A DNA stretch of 64,000 nucleotides, from contig CM046874.1 in NCBI GenBank assembly GCA_025667525.1, positions 427,884,400-427,948,399 on the forward strand, read 5' to 3'. The notes under the pieces were generated by a model, which saw only the letters and a program-made list of their open reading frames with translations, was not told the origin of the DNA and did no database searches. This DNA is from Glebionis coronaria (Eukaryota > Streptophyta > Magnoliopsida > Asterales > Asteraceae). Positions 1 to 9,680 of this stretch are shown piece after piece. A program made the translations under genes and the position numbers. Position 1 is the first letter of the stretch, and every line of letters begins with the position of its first letter.

Positions 1-895
1 AATGAAAGCTAATCCAAATTTGGCTTAATTTTGACTTGCATGGCTAAGTATTCACGAGTCTCTTTAATTAGAGGTCTTTATATAGTGAAGAACGAGAAAT
101 GATAGAGTTAGACAAGTGATCATGCTAAACGTAGAACATGAAAGTGTTCTTTCAAAAACTCATATGTTTTTAATTGTGGCTTTTTCTTCCCATAAGATCA
201 ATGCATTAGGAATAAATCATAATTGCAATAAGTAAGGTCGTACGATTTGAAAGGTTACTTAGCCTCTAGCGCAAGATCGTTTAAAAGTTGCTCGGGGTTG
301 AATAGAGTTCATAGCCAAGGCATAACTTATTGAAGCGGGACGCGAAGATTGGCGATTATCCAAAAAGGCCCTAACAAGGCATGAGGAGCTCTATTTTTGC
401 TAAAGATCCAAAGATGATGTGAAGTATCATTATTCCAAAATCAATATGAAGGATCGAGACACACGACGAGAACCAATGACTCCCCTAAAGAATGGAGAAA
501 ATCTATCCAAAAAGACCCTAACAAGGTATGAGGATAAATATATCCAAGTCCGAAAAGGAGGCGGATCGTTGTATATCAAAATCCAAAGTAAAGATTGAAG
601 AAAAATGATGAAGTCGTGGTCCTATATGCAGAATCTCTCAAAAACGTCAAGTGAAGAAATTCCAAAATATGAAGAGAAGACCATTATTTCAAGAACGTCT
701 TCCCAAGATTTGAAGTATGAAGTACATGCCAAATATCGGTCCGAGAAAGGTCTCAAATCGTAAAACGAGTTATGCCAAGATATGAACTTAAGGAGATACA
801 CGAGAAGCCGTTTTAAAAGATTTTGTCCTTCGGCTAACTATCAATCAAATCGTGCTACTTTGCTTTCGGACTAATAACTACTCAAATAAGTCAAT
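1..895 (+). other. 3' non-coding tail of an Athila-type Gypsy element (left part)
   Basis: This stretch aligns almost base for base with 61612-62507, which lies between the pol stop and the 3' LTR of the Athila copy A2. It is therefore retrotransposon 3' tail, not unique host DNA. No open frame of note is present. It stops abruptly at 895, where a DNA transposon is inserted, and resumes at 5164. The upstream coding part of this element lies outside the window. Confidence 0.85.
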
Positions 896-910
896 GGCTA
901 TGTTTGGTAA
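896..910 (+). repeat. Left terminal inverted repeat of the Harbinger element
   Basis: GGCTATGTTTGG matches the reverse complement of 5152-5163 perfectly over 12 bp, then imperfectly for a few more bases. The direct repeat AAT lies outside it. Confidence 0.92.
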
Positions 911-1000
911 AAATAGCTATAAGCTGTAAACTGTTAACTGTAAGCTGTAAACTGTTAACTGTTAGCTATAAAGCTGTTAACTGTTAACTGTTAGCTGTAT
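911..1000 (+). repeat. Left subterminal repeats of the Harbinger element
   Basis: A roughly 20 bp unit built from AAGCTGTAAACTGTTAACTG is repeated about four times with variation, using AGCTGT and GTTAACTG motifs. Similar AGCTGT motifs occur near the right end, where ACCAGCTCTTTAAATTTT appears twice (about 4971 and 5038). Subterminal arrays are typical transposase or ORF1 binding sites; the binding role here is inferred. Confidence 0.7.
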
Positions 1001-1156
1001 TGGTTTTCAATAAAAGTGTTTGGTAAACTAGCTGTTAACTATAATAATATGACGTAAAATGACAAAAAAGGACATACACATAATTGTTAACAAATATAAA
1101 GTATTATATTATTTTAATAATAACCGTAGTGCTTTAAGAAAACATAATTGTAATAG

Positions 1157-2550
1157 TCATTGATTACGTGCATTCCAGATTGCTGTAGCAATATCATCTC
1201 GGATTAGTTTCATCTCATTAGATGTTCCTTGAGAGACATTCGTAGGGTTTGTGTCATTACCATGAACATCATGAAGTTCATCAACTGGTATGTAATTTGG
1301 ATGCTGCTCGATTGTAGTAAACATCATATCTTCTTCATCACTATTACGGATGTAATTATGCAAAGCAAATGCAGCCATAATTACCTCAATCTGAGTTTTC
1401 ACACTAAAGTGAGGCATTCCTCCAAGTATTTTCCACCGTTTCTTTAGAATTCCAAAGGACCTCTCAATATAGCTTCGTAAAGATGAACGAGAACGATTGA
1501 ACGCTTCTCTCCTGTTAGTAGGTGGCTCATTTTGAAACTGGGACTGATGATATCGTATCTTAGAATACGGAACAAGATATCCATTTCTTTCCGGATATCC
1601 TTTATCAACTAGATAATATTTACCTGTCAGAATAGTTAAAAAGATGATTAGTGTATTATAACATGTATATTTACCCACATAATAGTATCATGTATATGTA
1701 TGGTCACCTTCAGGTGGTTTTGGGAAATTCATTGCTTGCGTGTTAATCGCATGAAGAAAGACACGTGTGTCGTGTGCTGATCCTTCCCAACCGACGGATA
1801 TAAATGTGAAACACATATTAAAATCACAAGTCGCCATTACATTGAAAGTAGGTATCCCTTTTCTACCGATATAACGAACTTGTTGAGCCTCAGGGATACA
1901 TGCTCCTATGTGTGTGCCATCAATACATCCAATGCAATCCTGAAACCACATTAAATAATATAAATGTCAACAACATAATTTATTTGTTTTAATAATTTTA
2001 TTTAAGATAACGTAAGTACTACCTTAAAATACGGCATGTATCTTGTATCATTCATGATTTGAGGTGGTATAGGAAAATTAGGATCCTTTGGCCTAATAAC
2101 ATCACTTGCTAGACCCTGAAAACCGTCACCTTTAGAAGTTATCGCGTTTAAAACGTCATGAAATGCTCTACTAATAGTCTCTCCAGAACGTTGAAAACGC
2201 TCCCCAACATCCCTATTAGATACTCCTAAAGCAAGTGTGTAGACAAATACCCCTAACTTTTCAAGAGCAGACATTTTATCACTTGATTTTAACCCGTAAT
2301 TTGATTGTAGTTCGCTACACAATTTCTTGAAAGTTTCTGGATGCATTCTAAACGCATTTACACAACGAATAGGATTACCATTCAAAACATCTTTCATCCA
2401 ATCGGCTCCTTTTTGTTGAGATGTCATGCATGGTTCCTTGTACATATGCTTATAGTAGTACTCGGCAAGCATATCACCATCATTAATCATATCCAATAAA
2501 TAATCAACAAATTGTAGTTTTTTTATCTTCTTTTTTCTCTCAATATCCAT
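1157..2550 (-). CDS. PIF/Harbinger transposase, 3 exons, about 408 aa
   Basis: This is a DDE-type nuclease that cuts and rejoins the element's own ends. Exons are inferred at 2550-2023, 1939-1708 and 1623-1157, with GT..AG introns that keep frame; the second joins to restore PPEGKYYLVD. Residues 1-176 hold the helical N-terminal part. Exon 2 starts DCIGCIDGTH (Asp183) and contains GSAHDTRVF (Asp233). Exon 3 has YYLVDKGYP (Asp260) and SYIERSFGILKKRWKIL (Glu307). The 47-residue step from Asp260 to Glu307 fits the DD47E-like spacing of this superfamily. I chose the ATG at 2550 because MDIERKKK resembles a usual start; an in-frame ATG also lies at 2604. No stop or frameshift was seen. A conserved-looking catalytic set in an uninterrupted frame suggests a recently active copy. 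Confidence 0.9.
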
Positions 2551-2774
2551 AGTAATCCTATACAATTCAAGAACATAAAAATCAAATATAGCATATATAA
2601 TCAACTTCTAAATATATTGCAATAATAAGACATCAAAATCCATAAACATTCACAATAAGCATATCTCAAATAATAAAAAGCAAGAACAAATCAATCATCC
2701 AAACAAAAACGATATAATAGAAAAAACAACAAAAATGTTTTCATGGCGAGTCGTCAGCGACATAAAAATTAAAT

Positions 2775-3879
2775 CTAGGTGCTCTTGTTTCTCTTATGTT
2801 GCAGCCATGTCATCCTTGACTCATCATCCGGCATACTCATGAACATTTCTCTCTTCACGGGATCTTCAAACAAGTCCATTGCGAACAACCACAATGCACT
2901 ACCTTTTACAATGTGATCTGCTTCTATTAGGTGATTAATTACACTCACAACTGCTTCAATAGTATACTTATTACTTTGATTAGTGTTAGATGTTTCTGCC
3001 TCCAAGTATTCTATGACACGTTGCTGAGTAGCCCGACTTTGCGCTAGATGTTCATGAAATCTTGAAGATCCCCCTGACTGTCTTCCTTTACGCTTCATAT
3101 CAATAGTTTTTGGTTTGGTTTTTGATTTGGCGATCTTATGAACTTTTTTAGGTATGCCATTTTGGTTTGATGGTGTTTCCGTGTCAGCTTGATTGACTTC
3201 TTCAATGAAACTTTTATAGAAACTAGGATCTTCATTATCTAAGTCTTCAATGTGAAAATTGTGTGGTTGTGTACCCACTTGAGTGATAGGTACATCATCA
3301 TCACTCTCATCATCTTCATCATCTGCGTTTCCATAATGCACTTTCTTGAAAGCCTTTGGATCCATTGAATTTGATATACACTCTACGCCACCAGCAACAA
3401 CATCTCCAAAAAGTTGATCCCACGCATCTTGCAACTCTAATGACGGTTGCTTATTTCTTAGTTTTTTAAAATTTGAGTCCTCCTACAGCATATGATAGTC
3501 ACCAATTAGATCCTAAATGATAATAGTAAGAATGTGACATGGTGTTTTAGTTTTGAAATGAATAATATTATGTTACCTTAATTCTTTTTTCCCACCACTC
3601 ATCTGAACAATTAAGTTTTTTTGCAGTCACGTCCCATCCTATACCAGTTGCGCCATTCTTTAGCGACTTCCAAAGATTGTAGTCTCTCTTCATTCCATCG
3701 ACCTTATTCTTTAAAGCCTTGTCACTGACAAATGTGCGGTTAAAAAGTTCTGCAAATTTTTGTTGAAGCTCGACCCAATTGAACCGAACATTTCGACCAT
3801 GCTCGTTTACATAATTGTTTAGTAAATCACACAAGGACAATGTCTGCTCATCTGACCATTTGTCTTTTTTCGGGGCCAT
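2775..3879 (-). CDS. Harbinger ORF1: Myb/SANT-like DNA-binding protein, 2 exons, about 336 aa
   Basis: Exon 1 (3879-3577) encodes a trihelix-like Myb/SANT domain: MAPKKDKWSDEQ, then FNWVELQQKF, a DGMKRDYNLWKSL helix and SDEWWEKRIK. A GT donor at 3576 and AG acceptor at 3483 join it in frame to exon 2 (3482-2775). That part is acidic in its first half, has a basic KSKTKPKTIDMKRKGRQ stretch that may be a nuclear-localisation signal, and ends in a helical region with a WLQHKRNK tail. In PIF/Harbinger elements ORF1 helps the transposase reach the nucleus or bind the ends. Both genes lie on the same strand, ORF1 upstream. No lesion was seen. Confidence 0.85.
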
Positions 3880-5148
3880 CTAAAAAAATATTCAATACAT
3901 TTAGTTGTGACAGAAGATTAACATTTGTTAACTGTTAGCTACATAGAAACTTTAATTTTCTTAAGTGGAATGTGCATATTATTCTTATCAAAGCATGCAT
4001 GTTACTGATATTAAGTTGATTGATCCATGCAAGATCAAAGTGTTAAGGCATTTATAGCCATCAAATAAGAAGTATGCATTCTTAATAAGTAACTAACCCG
4101 ATAAGTTCGATAAGCTAATAGGATCGGATTAAGGTCTTAGTTAGTTCGTTATTGGATTATCGGATCAACGCGATAAACTCAATAAACGTGATAACATATA
4201 ATAAGCATATTAACAAATCTTATAGTTTTGAACAAAAACTCTTTTTAGTTAGCTTACTGCAAGTTCTTATATTATTGCATGTTCTTTTACTTGTTTGAAT
4301 AGTATAATTCATCATGCTCGTAGCATTACAACATAAAAGATCATTTGTATATGTACCTTCAAATGTGGTTTAATTTTTGCATATGTTGTTAGCAAATTTT
4401 TTGTTATTTGGCTTAATTTTTTCCTTAACATCAGATTTGCATCCATAAGGTGCAACCCCTATGTCCCCATGCTGAAATCAGCCTAATATTTAGCCCCTAC
4501 CTTTTTTTTATCAGCACAACCAATTAGACGCACTATGATTTCTAACTAGTGAAGTGAAAAATAATCTATGAACAATAATCTATTATATACATGGAAGTGA
4601 AGAATAGTTAAAGTTGCAAATAATAACAAGTGGAGTCACACACAACTAGGCGTAGATCAGACAATACATGCGAAATTCGGAACCACAACTAGGCAATTAA
4701 ATAATACTTTAGCCGTATACAAAAAAAGGGAAAAAACATCATCCAATTGTAAACAAGAAATCATCAATCTTACCGTGTATATCATCAGTATGTTATTGTA
4801 TACAAGAAATCATTTATGCAATTCAAACATGAAAAAATACCTAGAATTGGATGTTTACTTCTCTGCCGTTTGTTTGTCTGCTGTTGAAAGCAAATTAGGG
4901 TTGTGAGAAAGATGAGTTTTTACGTGATTTTTATATAGGGTTAGAGGGTATATAGGTAATTTAAATTATTACCAGCTCTTTAAATTTTTAGACGCTGTGT
5001 GAGACAGCTGCTCATTTTAGAGCTGTTTACATGTTTACCAGCTCTTTAAATTTTAACAGCCTTTCCATCCAAACAGAGCTTTTAGATTGAAAAAAATTAT
5101 TTTTGTAAAAAAAAAGCTAATACCTCTTAAAAAGCTTTAAAGTAGCTC
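3880..5148. other. Right non-coding part of the Harbinger element
   Basis: AT-rich sequence between the ORF1 start and the right terminus. It should hold the ORF1 promoter on the minus strand, but I see no clear TATA box I would defend. GTTAACTGTTAGCTA at about 3927 echoes the left subterminal repeats, and the last 200 bp carry AGCTCTTTAAATTTT and AGCTG repeats. No supported gene. Confidence 0.7.
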
Positions 5149-5163
5149 TTGCCAAACATAGCC
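5149..5163 (-). repeat. Right terminal inverted repeat of the Harbinger element
   Basis: The sequence ends CCAAACATAGCC, the inverted partner of the left end, and AAT follows at 5164-5166. Confidence 0.92.
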
Positions 5164-5576
5164 AATATGAATCACTTGTGATCCATGACAAATAGATAAA
5201 AAAATGCTAGTAACCCATTTCCTTTTATAATAACTAGGATTGCGGGGAGAAAAAGTATTACACAATTTGGACGTATGAGTAGTGTTAGCATTGTGACTTG
5301 TACCAACAATGATCTTTTTTTTGCACTTAGCATGGAATGTATGACAATCAAGGATGACGAAGTTTACCCTAAGGGACATTAACTTGTTTCTATTCTTTGA
5401 CCCTAAAAGTCACCTTTTGGTGATGAAAATCATACATTATGTCTTTACACATACTCGTAGTATGTTGCAAGTCTTTTACTCTTCAATAAAGGTTAATAAA
5501 AATTGAACTTTGGTGATGCTTATATACTTTATTCTAGCATTGCGTGAGGGCACGGCAATGGCTTAGTATGGGGGAG
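5164..5576 (+). other. Athila 3' tail (right part) ending in a polypurine tract
   Basis: This resumes the element interrupted at 895 and matches 62508-62917. It ends with TAGTATGGGGGAG (about 5564-5576), directly followed by the LTR start TGATGAG. Such a polypurine tract primes plus-strand DNA synthesis. The identical arrangement occurs at 62905-62918 in A2. Confidence 0.85.
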
Positions 5577-6634
5577 TGATGAGATGGCATTTATACATGA
5601 TCTCATCGTTCTTTTCGGGCTTTAAATGCATAAAAATGTCATAAAATACCATATATATGCTTGTGTTTGTTTACTTGTGTATTTTAGGTATGGATATCGT
5701 GAAAAAGACAAAAGATCACAAGTTACAAGGAAAAACGAACACGAGAAACGAAGACGCACAATGAACCGGACCCTAATCATGGAATTTTCAACAAATACCC
5801 TTGAAGACTTGAAGACATACAAGATTGATCCTCCAAGAATGAAGAAATGACACTTAAAACCCTTGTATATTAATAATTACAAGTTTGGTCCCTTAAGTTT
5901 GTCAAAATTACAAAAAGGTCCTTCAACTTTGAAGAAATGGCAAGATTAGTCCCTCAACAAATCAAAATTGCCAATTATGGTCCCTCATGAAGTCAAAGAT
6001 ACAAAGAAGACCTTTGAAGATCAATAAAGTCCAAGATCAGTCCCTGAATTATCCAAGAATGGCAAAAAGAACCCTTGAAAACCCTTTTTAAGAGTTTGGT
6101 GCCAAAATTGCCAAATGGTGAAAGTTGATACAAGCTTAAATGGGCGCTGATGGGTTTTAAAAGAGAAAAGACAAAAGAAAGGAAGGATAAGGACTAATGT
6201 TGTACACTTTGAAACATTCAAACTCAAACACGCGCTAAACACACATTTTCCCCCAATTTCGGATCAACAGAGTTACTATTCATCTTTTTCACCACCCAGA
6301 TTTTTACTTCACTTAAACATGGGTAAAACGCAATTAACTTTGCACATGTGTGATTCACACATGCAGAAAGCAATCCCACACACAAAAACCTCATTCCATT
6401 CACTGTGGACCCCACCCTCAATTCCCCTTTCAACCAATCAGAGAACTACTTGGCCTCCAAGTATTATGACGTGTCCTAAATCAACAGTCATGGTTATTTG
6501 CTTACTCCCAACGCAAAAAGGAACGTCCAGGATCAAATTTGACACCTCAGCACCAAAAACGCGTCAAGGGCATTTTGGAGATTTTTAGTGATTAGGGTTT
6601 GTGTTTTTAGCCTACTAGAATGTTCTTAGAGTAG

Positions 6635-6642
6635 TATAAAAG
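6635..6642 (+). promoter_or_regulatory. TATA box of the Athila LTR promoter
   Basis: GTAGTATAAAAGGAGG. The same TATAAAAGGAG context occurs at the matching place in the A2 LTRs (53920, 55127, 63972). Transcription would start about 30 bp downstream. Confidence 0.7.
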
Positions 6643-8055
6643 GAGGATGAAGTCTGTTCATACCCCTTTGTTCCAGATTTTTCTCCAAAAAGTTGTAATT
6701 CCTTTTTAAAGAAATTGAAGTTGGTGTTTTGTTTCAAATATAATTCCTTTTAATGTTTTTTGAAAGTTTGGTATATTTTTGTTGAGAAAGTCTGAGTTCC
6801 ATTTATCATTGTGTAAACACTTGTGTGTTTGGAGAATTTCCAAAAGTTTTTAAAGGTTTTTAAAGTTTGTTCAAATCTTATAAATCTAATTCCTTGGAAG
6901 TGAAAGTGGAAAAGGAAGGTGATTTGTGAGTTTGAAGAGTTTTAAAAAACGTGTTTGAAGTTTTAAAAAGGTTAAGTAAGATTTTAAGAAAGTGAAAGAA
7001 AACAGAATATTGGATATTGTTGTTCTTCTTTGATTTTTTTGAACAGGTTTTGGAGTTCTATTGTTGATCATTGTTTCTGCATACACCCGGGTGTATGGGA
7101 GGTGGTATTGCAACCACAAAGAGCCTTGGATGTAAGGTTCTTAGGTAAGAAGCCTTTTCCCTTTTGAAATTTTCAGAAAATTTGTGGTTTAAAGTGATTT
7201 GCATGATTGCCTGCTAATTGTTGTAAATCTGGTTTGAGTGGTGTTTATATGTTATGTTATGCATGTGAGATGCTTTAGAAATCAATTAGAGAAAGTTTTG
7301 ATTCAAGTTGCTTTGAAAAAGTTGGAAAACAATTTTTAAAGGGGTGTTTGGATCTGCTAGTTACTTGATACTTTTGAAGGATTGCAAGGATTAAACCTTG
7401 TTAGAAGTAGTTAGTAGGAAGTATTAAGTTGTTTGCTAGGATTATTTTCAGTTTGGGAAGATTTTGAAACAAGTTTATAGAGTTAAAAGTACATAGATAG
7501 CTTAAAATCTGCATATGTCATTTTTAGCTTGATTTTAATGAAAACTCTTGCTTGAATCTTGGAATCTGTTAAAGATTAGGTTGTTAGAGGTTTGTATGTT
7601 GCTAGTGTATCATTTGGAGCTTGTGTATGCATAAATATTGGACTTGGAATCTCAACATTGTGCATGTAAAAAGCTCTAAAAACCACCAGACTTCATCTAT
7701 TTGTCACAGCAACATTCATATGCTTGGTTCTGTTTTGATTTTGCATTTTGTGTGCTAGGTGATTGTTTCCTGCTTGTTCTTGACTCCTTGTGCTTCAAAG
7801 AGCACAAGGGTGCCTTGTTCATCCAAAATCATCCACAAACAAAGCATAGCCAAGCTCCTCTTGGCTTTTCATCCTTGTGAAGATAAGCAAGAAAACAAGC
7901 TAACTGCTTGTGTTCAAACTAAGAACAGGCCACGTTTTCCTTTGAATCTGACTTAATCTTGTTTAAAAAGAGAATTGGTTTGTGTTTCTAGCTTATTAAG
8001 TGTGTCAGTTTGGATTGGAAAAAGAAAAAAATAAAAAAGAAATAATTGGCAAAAA

Positions 8056-8128
8056 GGTCACCCGCAATGGACTCGAACACGCGACCTCTCGAAGGAGGAG
8101 TAACGTGCCTACCATTGATCTAGATGCC
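8056..8128 (-). pseudogene. tRNA-like relic inside the Athila LTR
   Basis: The minus strand over 73 bases looks like a tRNA: a box-A-like TAGATCAATGGTAGG, a possible anticodon loop CTCCTTC (CCU after U33), and a box-B-like GTGTTCGAGTCC. The acceptor ends pair only at the outer GG/CC and the T stem pairs poorly, so a working tRNA is unlikely. I did not find it in the A2 LTR. It may be a tRNA pseudogene or part of a tRNA-derived SINE; oligo-A-rich sequence lies beside it at 8025-8060. Confidence 0.4.
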
Positions 8129-9379
8129 TTTTTACGTTTTAGTTTCATTTCAATAGCCATTTAACCTATTTTCTTTTCTAGCTTAATAAATATAAGCCGT
8201 AGCTTATTTACCCCTTTTCCAGCTTATTTTATTTGTGTTTTTGGCTTATTCAATTTTTCCTAGGACCTTTATAGGATTTAAGATTTTTCTAGATAGTTTT
8301 TAAATTTTTCCCTTTATTTATTTATTTTCTAGTATTTATTTATTATCCGTATTTTAAAAAATCATTAAAAAATAGAAAAAAGAGTTTTAATTTTTAGGAA
8401 AAATTATTCTTAGCTTTTAAAATAATATTTTGAGGTTTACATTAGGTTTTGGTTTTATAAACTTTTATTTTTAATTTTATATTATTTTAAGGTTTTTTAT
8501 AAACTTTAATAATTTTTATAAAATTATAAAAAACGGTTTAGGAACTTTAGTTTGCTTTTTTATCTTAGTTAGATTATTTTAAGATTTTAGAAATTTTTTA
8601 GAATTAATTTTATCAACTTTTTATTTTTTCCATTATTTTAATATTATTTTATTACTAAAAATAAAAAGTTTTATTTTTATTTCTTTTTCATTTTTCCTAG
8701 GTTCTTTATCATTAATTAGGACTTTTCCCATTTTTAGAATAACTTTATAGCTTTTAGATTTATTTTTATAATTATTTTAAGTTTAATTAGTTTTAATCAT
8801 TTTAAATCATTTTTAGAGTTTTAAAAATAGTTTTAATAGCTTTTAATTTTTAGAAAATTACTTTTTAGTCTTATAATAATATAAGTTAAGTGATTATTCA
8901 ATAAAATCATATTTTAGACATTTGAATTAGTTATATTTAATTTTAGGGCTTTAATTAGCATTTAAAATTAAATATTTAATTAATAAAAGGTTTTAAAATA
9001 TCTTTGTTGGATTTTTATCTTTATTTATATTATTTTAGACTTCTTTTTAATCTTTTATTTATTTTGTTTTGTTTTTGGTTTTAGTAAATTTTTCATTTTG
9101 GTAGTTTTTCACGACTTTACGTTTACGTCTTTTTCGTCGTAGTATAATTTTAACGTAACCGTCTTTTCATCCTCATTCTTCTCAATATTAATCTCAAATA
9201 ATTACAAGTTAAAACACACACATATACCTCCTTGGGAAACGAACTTTCTCTCTTTTTATTTGATTGGGTCATTAGTGTTGATTTTTCCTAAAATCATCAC
9301 TCGATACTTACCGCTCATATACGTTCTTTTGTTTTCCTAAACAAGAGTTGTATTTTACCACAATCACGCATCAAGTTTA

Positions 9380-9397
9380 TGGCGCCGCTGCCGGGGA
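9380..9397 (+). other. Primer-binding site of the Athila element
   Basis: TGGCGCCGCTGCCGGGGA lies six bases after the LTR end. It resembles the tRNA-Asp type primer-binding site known from Athila elements, with a C where T is usual. It primes minus-strand DNA synthesis. A decayed second copy lies at 9511-9528 (TCGTGCCGCTGTTGGGGA). Confidence 0.75.
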
Positions 9398-9680
9398 CTT
9401 GATAGTTTATACTCGCTTGTTAGTTTGTTTGTCTCTTTGTTTGTTGGGATCGATATCTTGTTGATTGCTTGCTTCATTCTCATAATTTGGCATCGCCACC
9501 ATCAAGTTTTTCGTGCCGCTGTTGGGGACTTGCTAGTTTATACTTTTGTGTTTGTTTGTTTGTTTGCTTGCTTGTTACTTGAATCGTTTGTGTTACCAAT
9601 TAATACATAACCCGAAAGAGTTGCAATACCCCATTTATCCGCATAGGGGGGACGAATTTCACATAGGGGGAATTTGGTTA
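9398..9680 (+). other. Athila leader, with duplicated primer-site region
   Basis: From 9369 and again from 9500 the sequence reads CATCAAGTTT, a primer-site-like motif, GGGGACTTG and TAGTTTATAC, so about 131 bp was duplicated in tandem and has since diverged. Runs of GTTT follow. The leader is cut at 9680 by B1 and resumes at about 32490. No supported coding region. Confidence 0.65.

Larger units (their letters stand above)
896..5163 (-). mobile_element. Complete PIF/Harbinger DNA transposon, 4268 bp
   Basis: The element starts GGCTATGTTTGG and ends with the inverse, CCAAACATAGCC. AAT is duplicated at 893-895 and 5164-5166. The empty site is preserved at about 62505-62515, where the same Athila tail runs on uninterrupted, which fixes both ends exactly. 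It carries two minus-strand genes, a Harbinger-type DDE transposase and a Myb/SANT-like ORF1, as PIF/Harbinger elements normally do. Repeats lie just inside both termini. The usual family TSD is TAA or TTA; here it is AAT. Both genes can be read without stops after simple introns, so the copy may be autonomous. Confidence 0.93.
5577..9373 (+). repeat. Athila-type LTR, 3797 bp, internal sequence on both sides
   Basis: It begins TGATG, just after a polypurine tract, and ends CATCA, six bases before a primer-binding site, so the ends form the expected short inverted repeat. It matches the A2 LTRs (from 52851 and 62918) but is visibly more diverged, so it is older. The 3' half (about 8150-9100) is very AT-rich. 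Because 3' tail sequence lies to its left and leader to its right, this single LTR serves as 3' LTR for one internal region and 5' LTR for another. Confidence 0.85.

Noticed and set aside
5626..5850. 74-codon plus-strand frame also present at 52900 and partly at 62970
   Set aside because: It sits at the start of the Athila LTR (U3) in every copy, upstream of the promoter; copies differ by changes that are not protein-conserving.
8056..8128. Functional tRNA-Arg(CCU) gene
   Set aside because: The acceptor and T stems do not pair well, so only a relic is claimed.
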